Positions 1 through 7,873 are shown, counted from the first letter of the stretch. The stretch: DNA of 14,478 bases from an uncultured Porphyromonadaceae bacterium (GCA_947178655.1 CAMWZB010000006.1:1-14478), one strand, 5' to 3'. Translations and numbers: made by a program. The notes: generated by a model not told the origin, from the sequence alone.

Positions 1-292
1 GGTCTACCCCGGCTATATGGTGCAGATGTGGGGTCAGTCGGTCAAGAACTGCCACCATCAGGACTCCTAAAGTGATGCCGGCTAAGGGTTGCCAGCAACC
101 TCTCAGCCCGACCATATCCACCGACGGAACTATCAGACATACGATTGACGCCGTGAGCATCATGCCGGCGCAGAACCCCAGGAAGATATCGTTGAGTTTG
201 TGCGGTATCTTGCGCACTATCATTCCCACTCCCGAACCGAGCAGCGACGCAAGACCGAGACCGGCAGCACAGATGAGCAACTGATTAAACAT
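1..292 (-). CDS. ZIP-family (GufA-like) metal transporter, N-terminal part, cut by the window edge
   Basis: Reading leftward from an ATG at 292, an open frame of 97 codons runs off the window. The product starts with a hydrophobic segment (about residues 2-26). A basic-amphipathic stretch follows (KIPHKLND), then a second membrane segment with the small-residue pattern FCAGMMLTAS (about 40-56), a glycine-rich loop, and a third segment ending in DRLTPHLHH. The AGMMLTAS segment and the D-x-L-x-PHLH end of the third helix are typical of GufA-type ZIP proteins, which carry Zn(II) or other divalent metals across the inner membrane. The metal-binding helices IV and V would lie outside the window, so substrate cannot be judged. 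The gene is divergent from gdhA and shares a 267 bp intergenic region with it. I saw no convincing promoter for it; a one-mismatch -7-like box lies at 302-309. The family call is firm, the exact subfamily less so. Confidence 0.85.
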   Translation of the reverse strand, partial: MFNQLLICAAGLGLASLLGSGVGMIVRKIPHKLNDIFLGFCAGMMLTASIVCLIVPSVDMVGLRGCWQPLAGITLGVLMVAVLDRLTPHLHHIAGVD

Positions 293-496
293 TTTATTTG
301 ACGAAAGTAAATCTTAGACCGATGTTCAGATTGACATTCAACGTTTTTTCTTGGTAGTTTGTTCGGAGGTGAGCATCGCTGCCGAGCAGGCTATTGCTCT
401 GTCTCTACCACAAGTCTTGCGTCACATCAGCAGACTCTTTTAAGAATCGCAGGTGCTGCAGTGAGATGTCGAATATGTGATTTGTCTTTCAAAAAG

Positions 497-527
497 TTTG
501 TAATTTCATATAAAATGTGTAATTTTG
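497..527 (+). promoter_or_regulatory. Bacteroides-type promoter of gdhA
   Basis: A -33 box TTTG at 497-500 is followed by a 19 bp AT-rich spacer and the -7 box TAATTTTG at 520-527. This matches the primary-sigma consensus of Bacteroidota (TTTG, about 19-21 bp, TAnnTTTG) at every defined base. Transcription would start near 534, giving a leader of about 26 nt before the gdhA ATG at 560. The leader has no proper Shine-Dalgarno site, as is usual in this phylum; AAGG directly abuts the start codon. The rest of the intergenic region (293-496) shows no further feature I can support. Confidence 0.75.
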
Positions 528-559
528 CGCATCATTTCCAATAATCACAGTTTTTAAGG

Positions 560-1900
560 ATGAATACAAACGAAGTTCTGGCGGACTTGAAGCGCCGATT
601 CCCTGACGAACCCGAGTATCATCAGGCAGTCGAGGAAGTCCTTTCTACAATTGAAGACGAGTATAACCGACATCCTGAGTATGAGCGTATCAATCTGATT
701 GAGCGTCTATGCATTCCGGATCGCATCTTCTCTTTTCGTGTGTCGTGGGTCGATGACAAAGGGCGAGTGCGGAACAACATGGGCTACCGTGTGCAGCATA
801 ACAATGCCATCGGTCCGTATAAGGGAGGCATCCGCTTTCATTCTTCCGTTAACCTCTCCATCCTCAAGTTTCTTGCTTTCGAGCAGACATTCAAGAATTC
901 TCTGACCACCCTTGCCATGGGTGGTGCCAAAGGAGGCTCCGACTTCTCTCCGCGCGGAAAGAGCAACATGGAGGTTATGCGTTTCTGTCAGGCCTTCATC
1001 GCCGAACTGTGGCGTCAGATTGGCGCGGATACCGACGTGCCGGCAGGCGATATAGGCGTCGGTGCGCGTGAGGTGGGATACATGTACGGTTTCTACAAGA
1101 AGATGGCGAGAGAGTTCACAGGCACATTCACAGGCAAGGGCATCAGTTTCGGCGGCTCGCTCATGCGCCCCGAGGCGACGGGCTATGGCAACTGCTACTT
1201 CCTGCTCAATATGCTTGCCACCAAGGGTATAGACATAGCCGGCAAGCGCGTGGCGGTGTCAGGTTCGGGCAACGTGGCCACATATACCGTGCAGAAACTC
1301 CTTCAACTTGGTGCCAAAGTAGTGTCAATGAGCGACTCCGGCGGTACCATTATAGCTCGAAACGGACTCTCGCAGGAGGAATTCGATTATATTTGGGAAC
1401 TCAAGAACATCATGCGTGGCCGCATCAGCGAGGTCCACGAGCAGTTTCCCCACATCGAGTATCACGACGGCTGCCGTCCATGGCGCCTTGTACAGTGCGA
1501 CATCGCCATGCCCTCGGCTACACAGAACGAACTTGACGGCGACGATGCCGACGCACTCCTTGCCGGAGGATGTTTCGCAGTGAGCGAAGGCGCCAATATG
1601 CCGTCGACAGCGGAAGCCGTGCACAAGTTCCTCTACGCCAAGATTCTCTATGCTCCGGGCAAGGCCGCCAATGCAGGCGGAGTGGCCACTTCGGGCCTCG
1701 AGATGGCTCAGAACTCGCAGAAACTCTTGTGGTCAGCCGAAGAAGTCGACGCCCGGCTCCGCGACATAATGGCCAATATCCATGCGCAGTGTGTGCGCTA
1801 CGGCCGCGAATCAGATTCGTACGTCAACTACGTCCGCGGCGCCAATGTCGCCGGATTCATCAAGGTAGCCGACGCTATGATGGCGCAGGGCGTGCTCTGA
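560..1900 (+). CDS. gdhA: NADP-type glutamate dehydrogenase
   Basis: Catalyses reversible reductive amination of 2-oxoglutarate with ammonium to L-glutamate in the cytoplasm, the low-affinity route of ammonium assimilation. The 446-residue length is right for the hexameric bacterial enzyme. The N-terminal substrate domain has the K-G-G-IRFH segment (about 88-94) and the catalytic-lysine motif GGAKGGSDF (121-129, Lys124). PAGDIGVGAREVG (161-173) follows. The Rossmann domain has GSGNVA (235-240) and SDSGGT (258-263). A late MPSATQNEL (317-325), EGANMPST (343-350) and NAGGVATSGLEMAQN (371-385) complete the family signature. The ATG at 560 is the first in frame after a near-perfect promoter, so the start is secure. 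It is monocistronic here, with a long hairpin after the stop. NADP preference is assigned from similarity to the 440-450 residue class and not from a decisive residue. Confidence 0.97.
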   Translation: MNTNEVLADLKRRFPDEPEYHQAVEEVLSTIEDEYNRHPEYERINLIERLCIPDRIFSFRVSWVDDKGRVRNNMGYRVQHNNAIGPYKGGIRFHSSVNLSILKFLAFEQTFKNSLTTLAMGGAKGGSDFSPRGKSNMEVMRFCQAFIAELWRQIGADTDVPAGDIGVGAREVGYMYGFYKKMAREFTGTFTGKGISFGGSLMRPEATGYGNCYFLLNMLATKGIDIAGKRVAVSGSGNVATYTVQKLLQLGAKVVSMSDSGGTIIARNGLSQEEFDYIWELKNIMRGRISEVHEQFPHIEYHDGCRPWRLVQCDIAMPSATQNELDGDDADALLAGGCFAVSEGANMPSTAEAVHKFLYAKILYAPGKAANAGGVATSGLEMAQNSQKLLWSAEEVDARLRDIMANIHAQCVRYGRESDSYVNYVRGANVAGFIKVADAMMAQGVL

Positions 1901-1914
1901 GTTCTCAAGAAAAT

Positions 1915-1963
1915 AGTCGACGGGTGTTCTGCTCATGATGTTTGAGCAGGATGCCCGTCGGCT
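1915..1963. terminator. Long hairpin between convergent gdhA and dnaG, likely bidirectional terminator
   Basis: Arms 1918-1935 and 1943-1960 can pair over 18 bp around a 7 nt loop (1936-1942). Three more pairs (1915-1917 with 1961-1963) extend the stem to about 21 bp. In the + strand (gdhA) RNA every position pairs, four of them as G-U wobbles. In the - strand (dnaG) RNA these become A-C mismatches, but the hairpin is followed by a U-rich run (ATTTTCTT, complement of 1907-1914). The + side has no U-tract. It starts 14 bases after the gdhA stop and ends 12 bases from the dnaG stop, which suits a shared terminator. Confidence 0.75.
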
Positions 1964-1975
1964 TATAACGATTTA

Positions 1976-4189
1976 TCACCGGTTTTTCGGTAGGATTATC
2001 CTGGACCCGAGTGCTGAAGCCAGCTGGCGCTGATACTCTTTGTATTCTGAAATCTGTCGAAGTATTTCCGGGGCGTTGGAGGAGTTGGCAGGGTCGGCCA
2101 GGCGGCATGTGAGCTCCTTGATGATGTCGGATACCATCGCATTGCGCAGTTCGCAGATGGCAGCCGGAACAAGAGCGCCTAACTGCGACTGTTCGTTCAG
2201 GTCATCACCGTTGCGGGTGTAGAATTTCGAAAGTGTATATTTGTCCACCAGCAGTTCTGCGGCAGTGTTGCGGACACTGTCGACCGGCGAATTGACCAGA
2301 TGTGTCTGAGTGTACTGTATGTCGAACTCTTCGATTGCGTGCTGTCGGAATTCTTCGACTTTTCGTGTTATCTCTGTCTCTTCGTGTGCAATTTTATCTA
2401 TGGAGCCGCCCTCGCGTCGTATCACTTCCCTCAGTTCTTCGCCATATGCGGCCGCTTCCGATTCAATCTGTTCGTGCCGGGCCTTGCGTTCGGCTTCCCA
2501 GATGCCGTTGTCACGCATCGAGCGGATAGCCTCGAATGTGTCAGCATACGGAGGGTAGGAGAAAGTCGCGCCGTCGAGCGACATCTCGCCGGAGATGACG
2601 TCGAATACAGTCATGGGAACCTTTACGCCGGAACTGTCCGGCAACTCGACGAAGTATAGCAGTCCATAACGTACGAGATATCGCATCAGCATCTGTTCGT
2701 AGGGGCGCAGGCGGTTGCTGTCAAGGTTAAGAAGCGGAGTCTCCCTGCCTGAACTGTCTGATTCAGATGCCGGCTTGTCTGTATTTTCATCCTGATTGTC
2801 CCCGATGATTGAAGCCGCAGATGCTCGCGCCTGTTCGCGAGCAGCATTGCGAGCGTCTTCTTCGTATTTGCCCGTGATGATGACATTCAGCTGGCGAACA
2901 AGGACTTCCTCGGGGATTTTCAGCATACGCGATGTCTGCGAGATGTACTCCTGGCGTTTGACCACGTCATCGACGTGGGCTATCGAACGCAGTATTTCGT
3001 TGACTACGCGTGCGCGTGCGGTAGGATCATTTTCCGGTACGTCGCGCATCAGTACCTCCGTCTTGAATGCGATTATATCACGCTCGTTTTCTGCCAGATA
3101 GGCCTCGACTTCGCTTGCACTATGGTTCTGCGCGAAACTGTCCGGGTCGTCGCCCGGCGGAAGCAGAAGCACTTTTACGTCGAGTTTCTCCGCCAAGAGC
3201 ATGTCGATGCCTCGGAGCGACGCTTTTATGCCGGCAGGGTCGGCGTCATAGATGAGCGTGACATTGTTGGAGAATCGTCGGATGACACGTATCTGCCCCT
3301 CTGTCAGCGATGTGCCGGATGATGCCACGACGTTTTCCACTCCGGCCTGATGCATGGAGATGACGTCGAAGTAGCCTTCGACGAGTATGCATTTGTCACG
3401 TCGGGCTATGGCATTTTTGGCCTGATACAGGCCGTAGAGTTCGTTTGACTTTTTGTATATCTCCGATTCGGGAGAGTTGACATACTTCGCCAGCGTCTTG
3501 TCGGAGCGCATGGTGCGTCCGCCGAAAGCTATCACACGGCCTGAAAGACTGTGGACTGGGAAGATGACACGACCGCGGAAACGGTCGTATAGACGGCGTT
3601 GCCCCTCTTTCTCACTGACTCCTGAAAGACCGGTGTCTATCAGGTAGTTGTCCGAGAATCCTGCCTCACGCGCCGCGTCAAGGAAGTCGGTGCCTTTGTC
3701 GAGAGCGTATCCGAGATGGAAGCGTTTTATCATGCTGTCCGACATACCGCGATGCCGGAAATAAGCAAGCGCGATATCACGTCCCTGGTCCGTCTCGAGG
3801 AGGTTGTGCTCGAAGTGCTTTAGGGCGAATTCGTTGACCGCGAGCATGGCTTCGCGACGATTCTGCGCCTGAACTTCTTCGGCGGTCTGTTCCTTCTCGA
3901 CAATCTCGATGTTGTATTTGCGTGCGAGGTAGCGCAGGGCATCTTGATATCCGAGTTGCTCGTGCTCCATGATGAAGTTGACGGGCGAGCCGCCTTTGCC
4001 GCAGCTGAAGCACTTGCATATGTTGCGCGCCTTGTTGACCGAGAACGACGGTGTGCGCTCGTTGTGAAAGGGGCACAGTCCCTTATAGTTGGCACCCGAA
4101 CGTCGCAACTTCACGAAGTCGCTCACCACATCGACAATGTCGGCGGTGTCAAGTATACGGTTGACGGTTTCCTGGTCTATGCGAGCCAT
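1976..4189 (-). CDS. dnaG: DNA primase
   Basis: Synthesises RNA primers at the replication fork together with the replicative helicase. Domain order is canonical. The N-terminal CHC2 zinc-binding domain has Cys39, His42, Cys60 and Cys63. The primase core follows. The Toprim domain at about 266-350 contains the catalytic Glu271 in LVEGYFDV and Asp315/Asp317 in IYDADPAG. At 737 residues it is longer than the roughly 580-residue E. coli enzyme. The extra length includes an acidic, Ser-rich, presumably disordered linker (about 455-490) and a charged, probably coiled-coil segment (about 565-620) before the last 110 residues, which likely form the helicase-binding end. Long primases are common in Bacteroidota. 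The ATG at 4189 gives the expected N-terminus (MARIDQETVNRIL). It lies 19 bp behind the aldo/keto reductase stop, so it is probably cotranscribed with that gene. An internal promoter cannot be excluded. Confidence 0.97.
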   Translation of the reverse strand: MARIDQETVNRILDTADIVDVVSDFVKLRRSGANYKGLCPFHNERTPSFSVNKARNICKCFSCGKGGSPVNFIMEHEQLGYQDALRYLARKYNIEIVEKEQTAEEVQAQNRREAMLAVNEFALKHFEHNLLETDQGRDIALAYFRHRGMSDSMIKRFHLGYALDKGTDFLDAAREAGFSDNYLIDTGLSGVSEKEGQRRLYDRFRGRVIFPVHSLSGRVIAFGGRTMRSDKTLAKYVNSPESEIYKKSNELYGLYQAKNAIARRDKCILVEGYFDVISMHQAGVENVVASSGTSLTEGQIRVIRRFSNNVTLIYDADPAGIKASLRGIDMLLAEKLDVKVLLLPPGDDPDSFAQNHSASEVEAYLAENERDIIAFKTEVLMRDVPENDPTARARVVNEILRSIAHVDDVVKRQEYISQTSRMLKIPEEVLVRQLNVIITGKYEEDARNAAREQARASAASIIGDNQDENTDKPASESDSSGRETPLLNLDSNRLRPYEQMLMRYLVRYGLLYFVELPDSSGVKVPMTVFDVISGEMSLDGATFSYPPYADTFEAIRSMRDNGIWEAERKARHEQIESEAAAYGEELREVIRREGGSIDKIAHEETEITRKVEEFRQHAIEEFDIQYTQTHLVNSPVDSVRNTAAELLVDKYTLSKFYTRNGDDLNEQSQLGALVPAAICELRNAMVSDIIKELTCRLADPANSSNAPEILRQISEYKEYQRQLASALGSRIILPKNR

Positions 4190-4208
4190 GATTCAGTCTG
4201 TAAAATCG

Positions 4209-5591
4209 TCATCCTTTGCGCAGCTCTTCGGCGTAACGGTCAATCATGTGCAGCTGAGCCGGTATGCGGATATTCTGCGGGCAGTGTGACACACATGTGC
4301 CGCAAGACACGCACATGCCGGCCTGTCGCAATTTGGGAACTGACCGGTCGTAGCCGAAAAGGAATGCCCGGCGGTTGCGTTCGTAGTCGGGGTCGGAAGA
4401 GTCCCGTGATACCTGTCCGGCATTGATGCATTTGTTGTAGTGAGCGAATACGCCCGGGATGTCTACGCCGTAGGGACATGGCATGCAATAGTTGCAGTGA
4501 GTGCATGGCACGGTCTCGTTCTCCAGAATCTCAGTGGCGCAGCGCATCAGGAAGGCGTCCTCTTCCTCGCTCACAGGGTCAAGGGGCGAGAAAGTGGCGA
4601 TGTTGTCCTGAAGATGCTCCATGTAGGTCATGCCGCTGAGGACAGTGAGGACACCTTCGGGAGTCCCTGCATAGCGGAAAGCCCACGAGGCGATGGTGTC
4701 ATCAGGACGGCGTTCTTTCATTTTCAGTGCGATAGGTTCAGGTACGGACGCGAGTCTGCCACCGAGCAGCGGTTCCATTATGACTACTGGAATATTGCGG
4801 CGGTGCAGTTCGTTGTATAGATACACTGCATCGGTTTCGCGAGGATTGCGGCGGCGAGCGTTATTCCAGTCGAGATAATTCATCTGAATCTGTACGAAGT
4901 CCCACTGCGCTTCGCCTTTATCCATCATATCAAGAAGATAGTCGAATACCTCGACATCGCCGTGATAGGAGAATCCGAGGTTTCGGATGATGCCTTTGGC
5001 TTTCTGTTCCTGAAGGTATTCGAGGATGCCGTTGTCAAGATAGCGGCTGCGGAGAGCCTCCATGCCTCCCATGCCGATGGCGTGTAGGAGCAGGTAGTCG
5101 ATATAGTCGGTCCTGAGGTATTTGAGTGAATTCTCAAACATCTCTATGGACTTCTCGCGTGGCCATGTAGAGGGGTCGAAGTTCGACAGTTTCGTCGCTA
5201 TGTAGTACGAATTGCGAGGATAGCGAGACAACGCTTCTCCTATGACTTGCTCTGAAGTGCCTTTGCAGTAAGCCGGAGATGTGTCATAGTAATTGATGCC
5301 ATGCTTCATCGCATAGTCTACAGAACGGTTTACGGCTTCTTGATCAACAGTATCATCATCAGTCCCGTCGCGCATACCTATGGTGGGGAAGCGCATGCAG
5401 CCGTAGCCGAGAAGCGAAACAGTGTCACCTGTATTATGATTGACACGCATGGTCATAGAGCCATCGCGGGAGCTTTCGTTGGAGCCTTCGCCGGCAGAAC
5501 CTGTGCAGGATGCTACGGCTCCGGCCGCTGAAATGATGCCTAAATTTCTGAGGAAACGGCGGCGTGTTGCATCAAAATTTTCCATAGTCAT
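4209..5591 (-). CDS. Tat-exported lipoprotein aldo/keto reductase with C-terminal ferredoxin-type domain
   Basis: A 460-residue protein in three parts. The N-terminus has a twin-arginine motif (TRRRFLRN, residues 9-16), a hydrophobic stretch and a lipobox-like AVASC ending at Cys29, so export through Tat and lipid anchoring are predicted. Residues about 55-335 are an aldo/keto reductase barrel with the family tetrad Asp103, Tyr108, Lys134 and His170 in their usual contexts (YYDTSPAY, ATKLSN, LLLHAIG). The C-terminus has two cluster motifs: Cys363-366-369-372 followed by Pro, and Cys427-430-433-437 followed by Pro, predicting two [4Fe-4S] centres. The start at 5591 is chosen because its ATG overlaps the stop of the upstream polyferredoxin gene as ATGA, implying translational coupling; ATG at 5585 is the alternative. 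Upstream in-frame starts lie inside the neighbour and before the signal, so they are unlikely. Substrate unknown. Family call firm; export is a prediction. Confidence 0.9.
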   Translation of the reverse strand: MTMENFDATRRRFLRNLGIISAAGAVASCTGSAGEGSNESSRDGSMTMRVNHNTGDTVSLLGYGCMRFPTIGMRDGTDDDTVDQEAVNRSVDYAMKHGINYYDTSPAYCKGTSEQVIGEALSRYPRNSYYIATKLSNFDPSTWPREKSIEMFENSLKYLRTDYIDYLLLHAIGMGGMEALRSRYLDNGILEYLQEQKAKGIIRNLGFSYHGDVEVFDYLLDMMDKGEAQWDFVQIQMNYLDWNNARRRNPRETDAVYLYNELHRRNIPVVIMEPLLGGRLASVPEPIALKMKERRPDDTIASWAFRYAGTPEGVLTVLSGMTYMEHLQDNIATFSPLDPVSEEEDAFLMRCATEILENETVPCTHCNYCMPCPYGVDIPGVFAHYNKCINAGQVSRDSSDPDYERNRRAFLFGYDRSVPKLRQAGMCVSCGTCVSHCPQNIRIPAQLHMIDRYAEELRKG

Positions 5592-7132
5592 ACGTTTTGA
5601 TGGGCCTGAAGGCCGTTGACATAAATGGCTGCCTTTGAGGACGAGAGCATACCTGCGCGTCCTACAGGACAATGATACTCGCAACTTCCGCATCCGATGC
5701 AGGCACTTTCATTGACGACTGGGCGGAGGTTGCCGTTGTCGGCGCGGACAAGTTTGACGGCATGTGCCGGGCATACCACGGCGCAGTTGCCGCACGACTG
5801 CCCGTAGGCCGCCGATATGCAGCTGTCGCAGTCGACGACAGCTGTGCCGATTTTTATTGCAGTCTTTTCTTCCGGCTGTATGGGGCGGATGGCTCCGGTG
5901 GGGCATACATCGCCGCAGCGTGTACATCCCTGACGGCAGAAACCATCGGTGAATGTCATGACGGGCTGCATGAATCCGTCAAGCGATGTGGAGGGGCGGA
6001 GAACCTCATTGGGACATTCGCTGACACAGAGTTGGCATGCCGTGCAGTGACTGCGGAAATGCGCCAGACTGACTGCTCCCGGGGGAACGGTGGGTGCGGC
6101 ATCAGCGTGGCGTCGCTTCTGCTTGACCGGAGCGAAACCTCCGTCGGTCACCTTACCTGCGGCAGATGCGGCAGCGGTTCCTGCCACGATAGCCGTACCG
6201 ACGAGAAAACTGCGGCGGCCGCTGTCGGGCTTGCTTGCTGCTGCCGATGTACTTACGATGAGTGTGTCTGGTTTGACTGCAGGCCGGCTACGGCGCAGGC
6301 GGTAGCTTATGGCACCTTCTCTGCAGTTGTTGATGCAGTCGAAGCAGACCACACAGCGCGAATAGTCGATGACGTGGTTTTTTGTGTCGATGCACCTGGC
6401 CTTGCACTTGCGGCCGCATGAGCCGCAACGGGTACACTTGTCGGTATCGATGACCGGACGAAGAAGCGAATAGCGTGAGACATAGCCGAGTACGGTGCCG
6501 ACCGGACAAATAGTGTTGCAATATCCCCGGCCTGTCATGAAAGCGAAAACGGTGATTGTCACAAAGGTGACGGCGGCCACTACAGCTACGGCTATGTTGA
6601 AGTTCTGAAGCGCTCCGGGCACCTCTCCTGCAAAAAGATATGTGCCGTTGGCCGCAGCAGCGTCGCCCAAAGCCGACATGGAGAGGCGCCACAGAGGCAC
6701 TCCGCCCTGTCCGATAATGCGTCCGAAGGCGCTATAAGGGTCGAGGAGGTGCATGTGAATCAGGGCGAGTAGTAAAGCGAGTGTTAAAAATATGTTGCGC
6801 AACATATTTCGGGCGGGTTGAAAGCGGTATAATCCGATGCGCCGTTTCTTCCCTGTGGCGAAGCGGCGTCGAACCCATGCGAGGATGTCCTGAAGTATGC
6901 CGAGGGGGCAAATGACGGAGCAGTAAATGCGGCCGAATATCAGTGTCAGGGCAGCAAGAATCACGATGGCTGTGACATTGACGGCCAGGAGTGCCGGGAT
7001 GAGCTGTATTTTGGCCAAAAACGCCACTTTAACAGCGATATATCCTGTGAAGTCGACGAACAGCAGCGTAATCAATACCAATGAAACGAGTGCTACGGCT
7101 ATGCGCAGATACCTGATGGAATGAGATTTCAT
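5588..7132 (-). CDS. NapH-NapG-type membrane polyferredoxin fusion
   Basis: A 514-residue electron-transfer protein. Residues 1-205 have four predicted membrane helices (about 8-28, 45-67, 112-128, 178-199) with a cysteine pair after helices two and four (CSVICP 71-76, CNTICP 205-210), the layout of NapH/NosR/YccM quinol-linked proteins. Two ferredoxin-type motifs follow (Cys233-236-239-243 and 260-263-266-270). At 306-326 there is a twin-arginine signal-like segment (GRRSFLVG plus a small-residue hydrophobic stretch). After it comes a domain with four cluster motifs arranged as in NapG: Cys363-366-369-373, 399-403-406-410, 435/438-447-450-454, and 478-481-484-488. I infer cytoplasmic N-terminal clusters and an exported NapG-like half. 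No nap catalytic gene is in the window. The start at 7132 follows a promoter whose predicted transcript begins about 30 nt upstream. The next gene overlaps by 4 bases. Its physiological partner is inferred, not known. Confidence 0.9.
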   Translation of the reverse strand: MKSHSIRYLRIAVALVSLVLITLLFVDFTGYIAVKVAFLAKIQLIPALLAVNVTAIVILAALTLIFGRIYCSVICPLGILQDILAWVRRRFATGKKRRIGLYRFQPARNMLRNIFLTLALLLALIHMHLLDPYSAFGRIIGQGGVPLWRLSMSALGDAAAANGTYLFAGEVPGALQNFNIAVAVVAAVTFVTITVFAFMTGRGYCNTICPVGTVLGYVSRYSLLRPVIDTDKCTRCGSCGRKCKARCIDTKNHVIDYSRCVVCFDCINNCREGAISYRLRRSRPAVKPDTLIVSTSAAASKPDSGRRSFLVGTAIVAGTAAASAAGKVTDGGFAPVKQKRRHADAAPTVPPGAVSLAHFRSHCTACQLCVSECPNEVLRPSTSLDGFMQPVMTFTDGFCRQGCTRCGDVCPTGAIRPIQPEEKTAIKIGTAVVDCDSCISAAYGQSCGNCAVVCPAHAVKLVRADNGNLRPVVNESACIGCGSCEYHCPVGRAGMLSSSKAAIYVNGLQAHQNV

Positions 7133-7169
7133 ATCTACTTGTGAAGAAGCGTGATAAAGGTTGGAGACA

Positions 7170-7200
7170 CAAAGTTACGGAATATTCTTGTTATGTCCAA
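7170..7200 (-). promoter_or_regulatory. Bacteroides-type promoter for the polyferredoxin / aldo-keto reductase / dnaG run
   Basis: On the - strand a -33-like TTGG (7200-7197, one mismatch to TTTG) is separated by 19 bp from TAACTTTG (7177-7170), a full match to the Bacteroidota -7 consensus TAnnTTTG. The -7 box overlaps the TAA stop of the preceding glycosyltransferase. Initiation would fall near 7163, about 30 nt before the ATG at 7132. It splits the long - strand gene series into two transcription units, although read-through from upstream is possible because no terminator was found between them. Confidence 0.6.
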
Positions 7201-7873
7201 GGTGCCGATGCAGATATCGCACGCCGAGGCCCCGTGCTATGGTCCGGATTCTGGTGGCGAGAGTCCGCTTTCCGCTGTTCCAGGATGAGTTGAAGTGATG
7301 TACTGATACGGTTTCGGCTCCGGCGGTCATGGTTCCGTCGGGAGCTTCGACTCCGCAGAACAAGTTCATCGGCAGTATGACCGGATGCAGAGCCGGGTCG
7401 AGTGCCGGCAGGAGGGTGAGAGTGAGAACTGTAGTGTTGGGCGTCCTGACCGGATGCCCCCATCGGTTGATGAAATGCCTTGACTGATAGTGCTTAAGCC
7501 ACTCGCCAATCCATTCGGAGCGAGGTTCGGCACCTATGACGCCGGTGCCGATGAATCCGTACTCGCGAGAGACGAAAGAGTGCAGGCTGAGATACGGGTC
7601 GAAACTTTTGACTACTTCGACATCGGTGTCGAGGTATATGCCCCCGTGGTCGTAGAGTGCTTTGAGGCGGCATACGTCGGATACGTGGGCGAAACTGCCC
7701 ATGCGGTATGCTTCGCGCACGTATGGATTGAGTGCGACGTCGAAGTTCGACTCGTCCCACCGTACAATCTTGTAGTCGGGCAGGATTTTTTTCCATCCTT
7801 CGAGCAGCGACAGGAACGACTGCGGAAGCGGTTTGCCACCGAACCAGCAGTAGTGTATGGTCTTGGGTATCAT
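7175..7873 (-). CDS. GT32-like glycosyltransferase (DXD sugar-binding type)
   Basis: A 232-residue protein of the family of short bacterial transferases related to yeast Och1 and capsule-synthesis enzymes. It opens with the typical IPKTIHYCWFGG (2-13). The donor-binding segment HVSDVCRLKALYDHGGIY (63-80) is followed by the DXD motif Asp82-Thr-Asp84, which would coordinate the metal and nucleotide sugar. The start at 7873 is chosen over upstream in-frame codons because conserved homology begins exactly there and the ATG overlaps the previous stop as ATGA. The longer reading would only add an unrelated basic leader read from inside the neighbouring gene. As last gene of the kinase/glycosyltransferase run it probably adds one sugar to a surface glycan at the cytoplasmic face of the inner membrane. 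Donor and acceptor are unknown. Confidence 0.88.
   Translation of the reverse strand: MIPKTIHYCWFGGKPLPQSFLSLLEGWKKILPDYKIVRWDESNFDVALNPYVREAYRMGSFAHVSDVCRLKALYDHGGIYLDTDVEVVKSFDPYLSLHSFVSREYGFIGTGVIGAEPRSEWIGEWLKHYQSRHFINRWGHPVRTPNTTVLTLTLLPALDPALHPVILPMNLFCGVEAPDGTMTAGAETVSVHHFNSSWNSGKRTLATRIRTIARGLGVRYLHRHLGHNKNIP

Noticed and set aside
302..309. TACTTTCG on the - strand as the -7 box of the ZIP transporter gene
   Set aside because: One mismatch to TAnnTTTG, no TTTG at the right upstream distance, and only about 10 bases from the start codon.
5592..5693. In-frame 5' extension of the aldo/keto reductase (34 more residues)
   Set aside because: It would overlap the polyferredoxin gene by over 100 bases and put the Tat motif far from the N-terminus. 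The ATGA overlap at 5588-5591 gives a better start.
5672..6421. Long open frame (249 codons) on the + strand opposite the polyferredoxin gene
   Set aside because: The - strand frame has a full family architecture with ordered cysteine motifs. The + strand product is Cys/Ala-rich with no recognisable domain, as expected from the complement of such codons.
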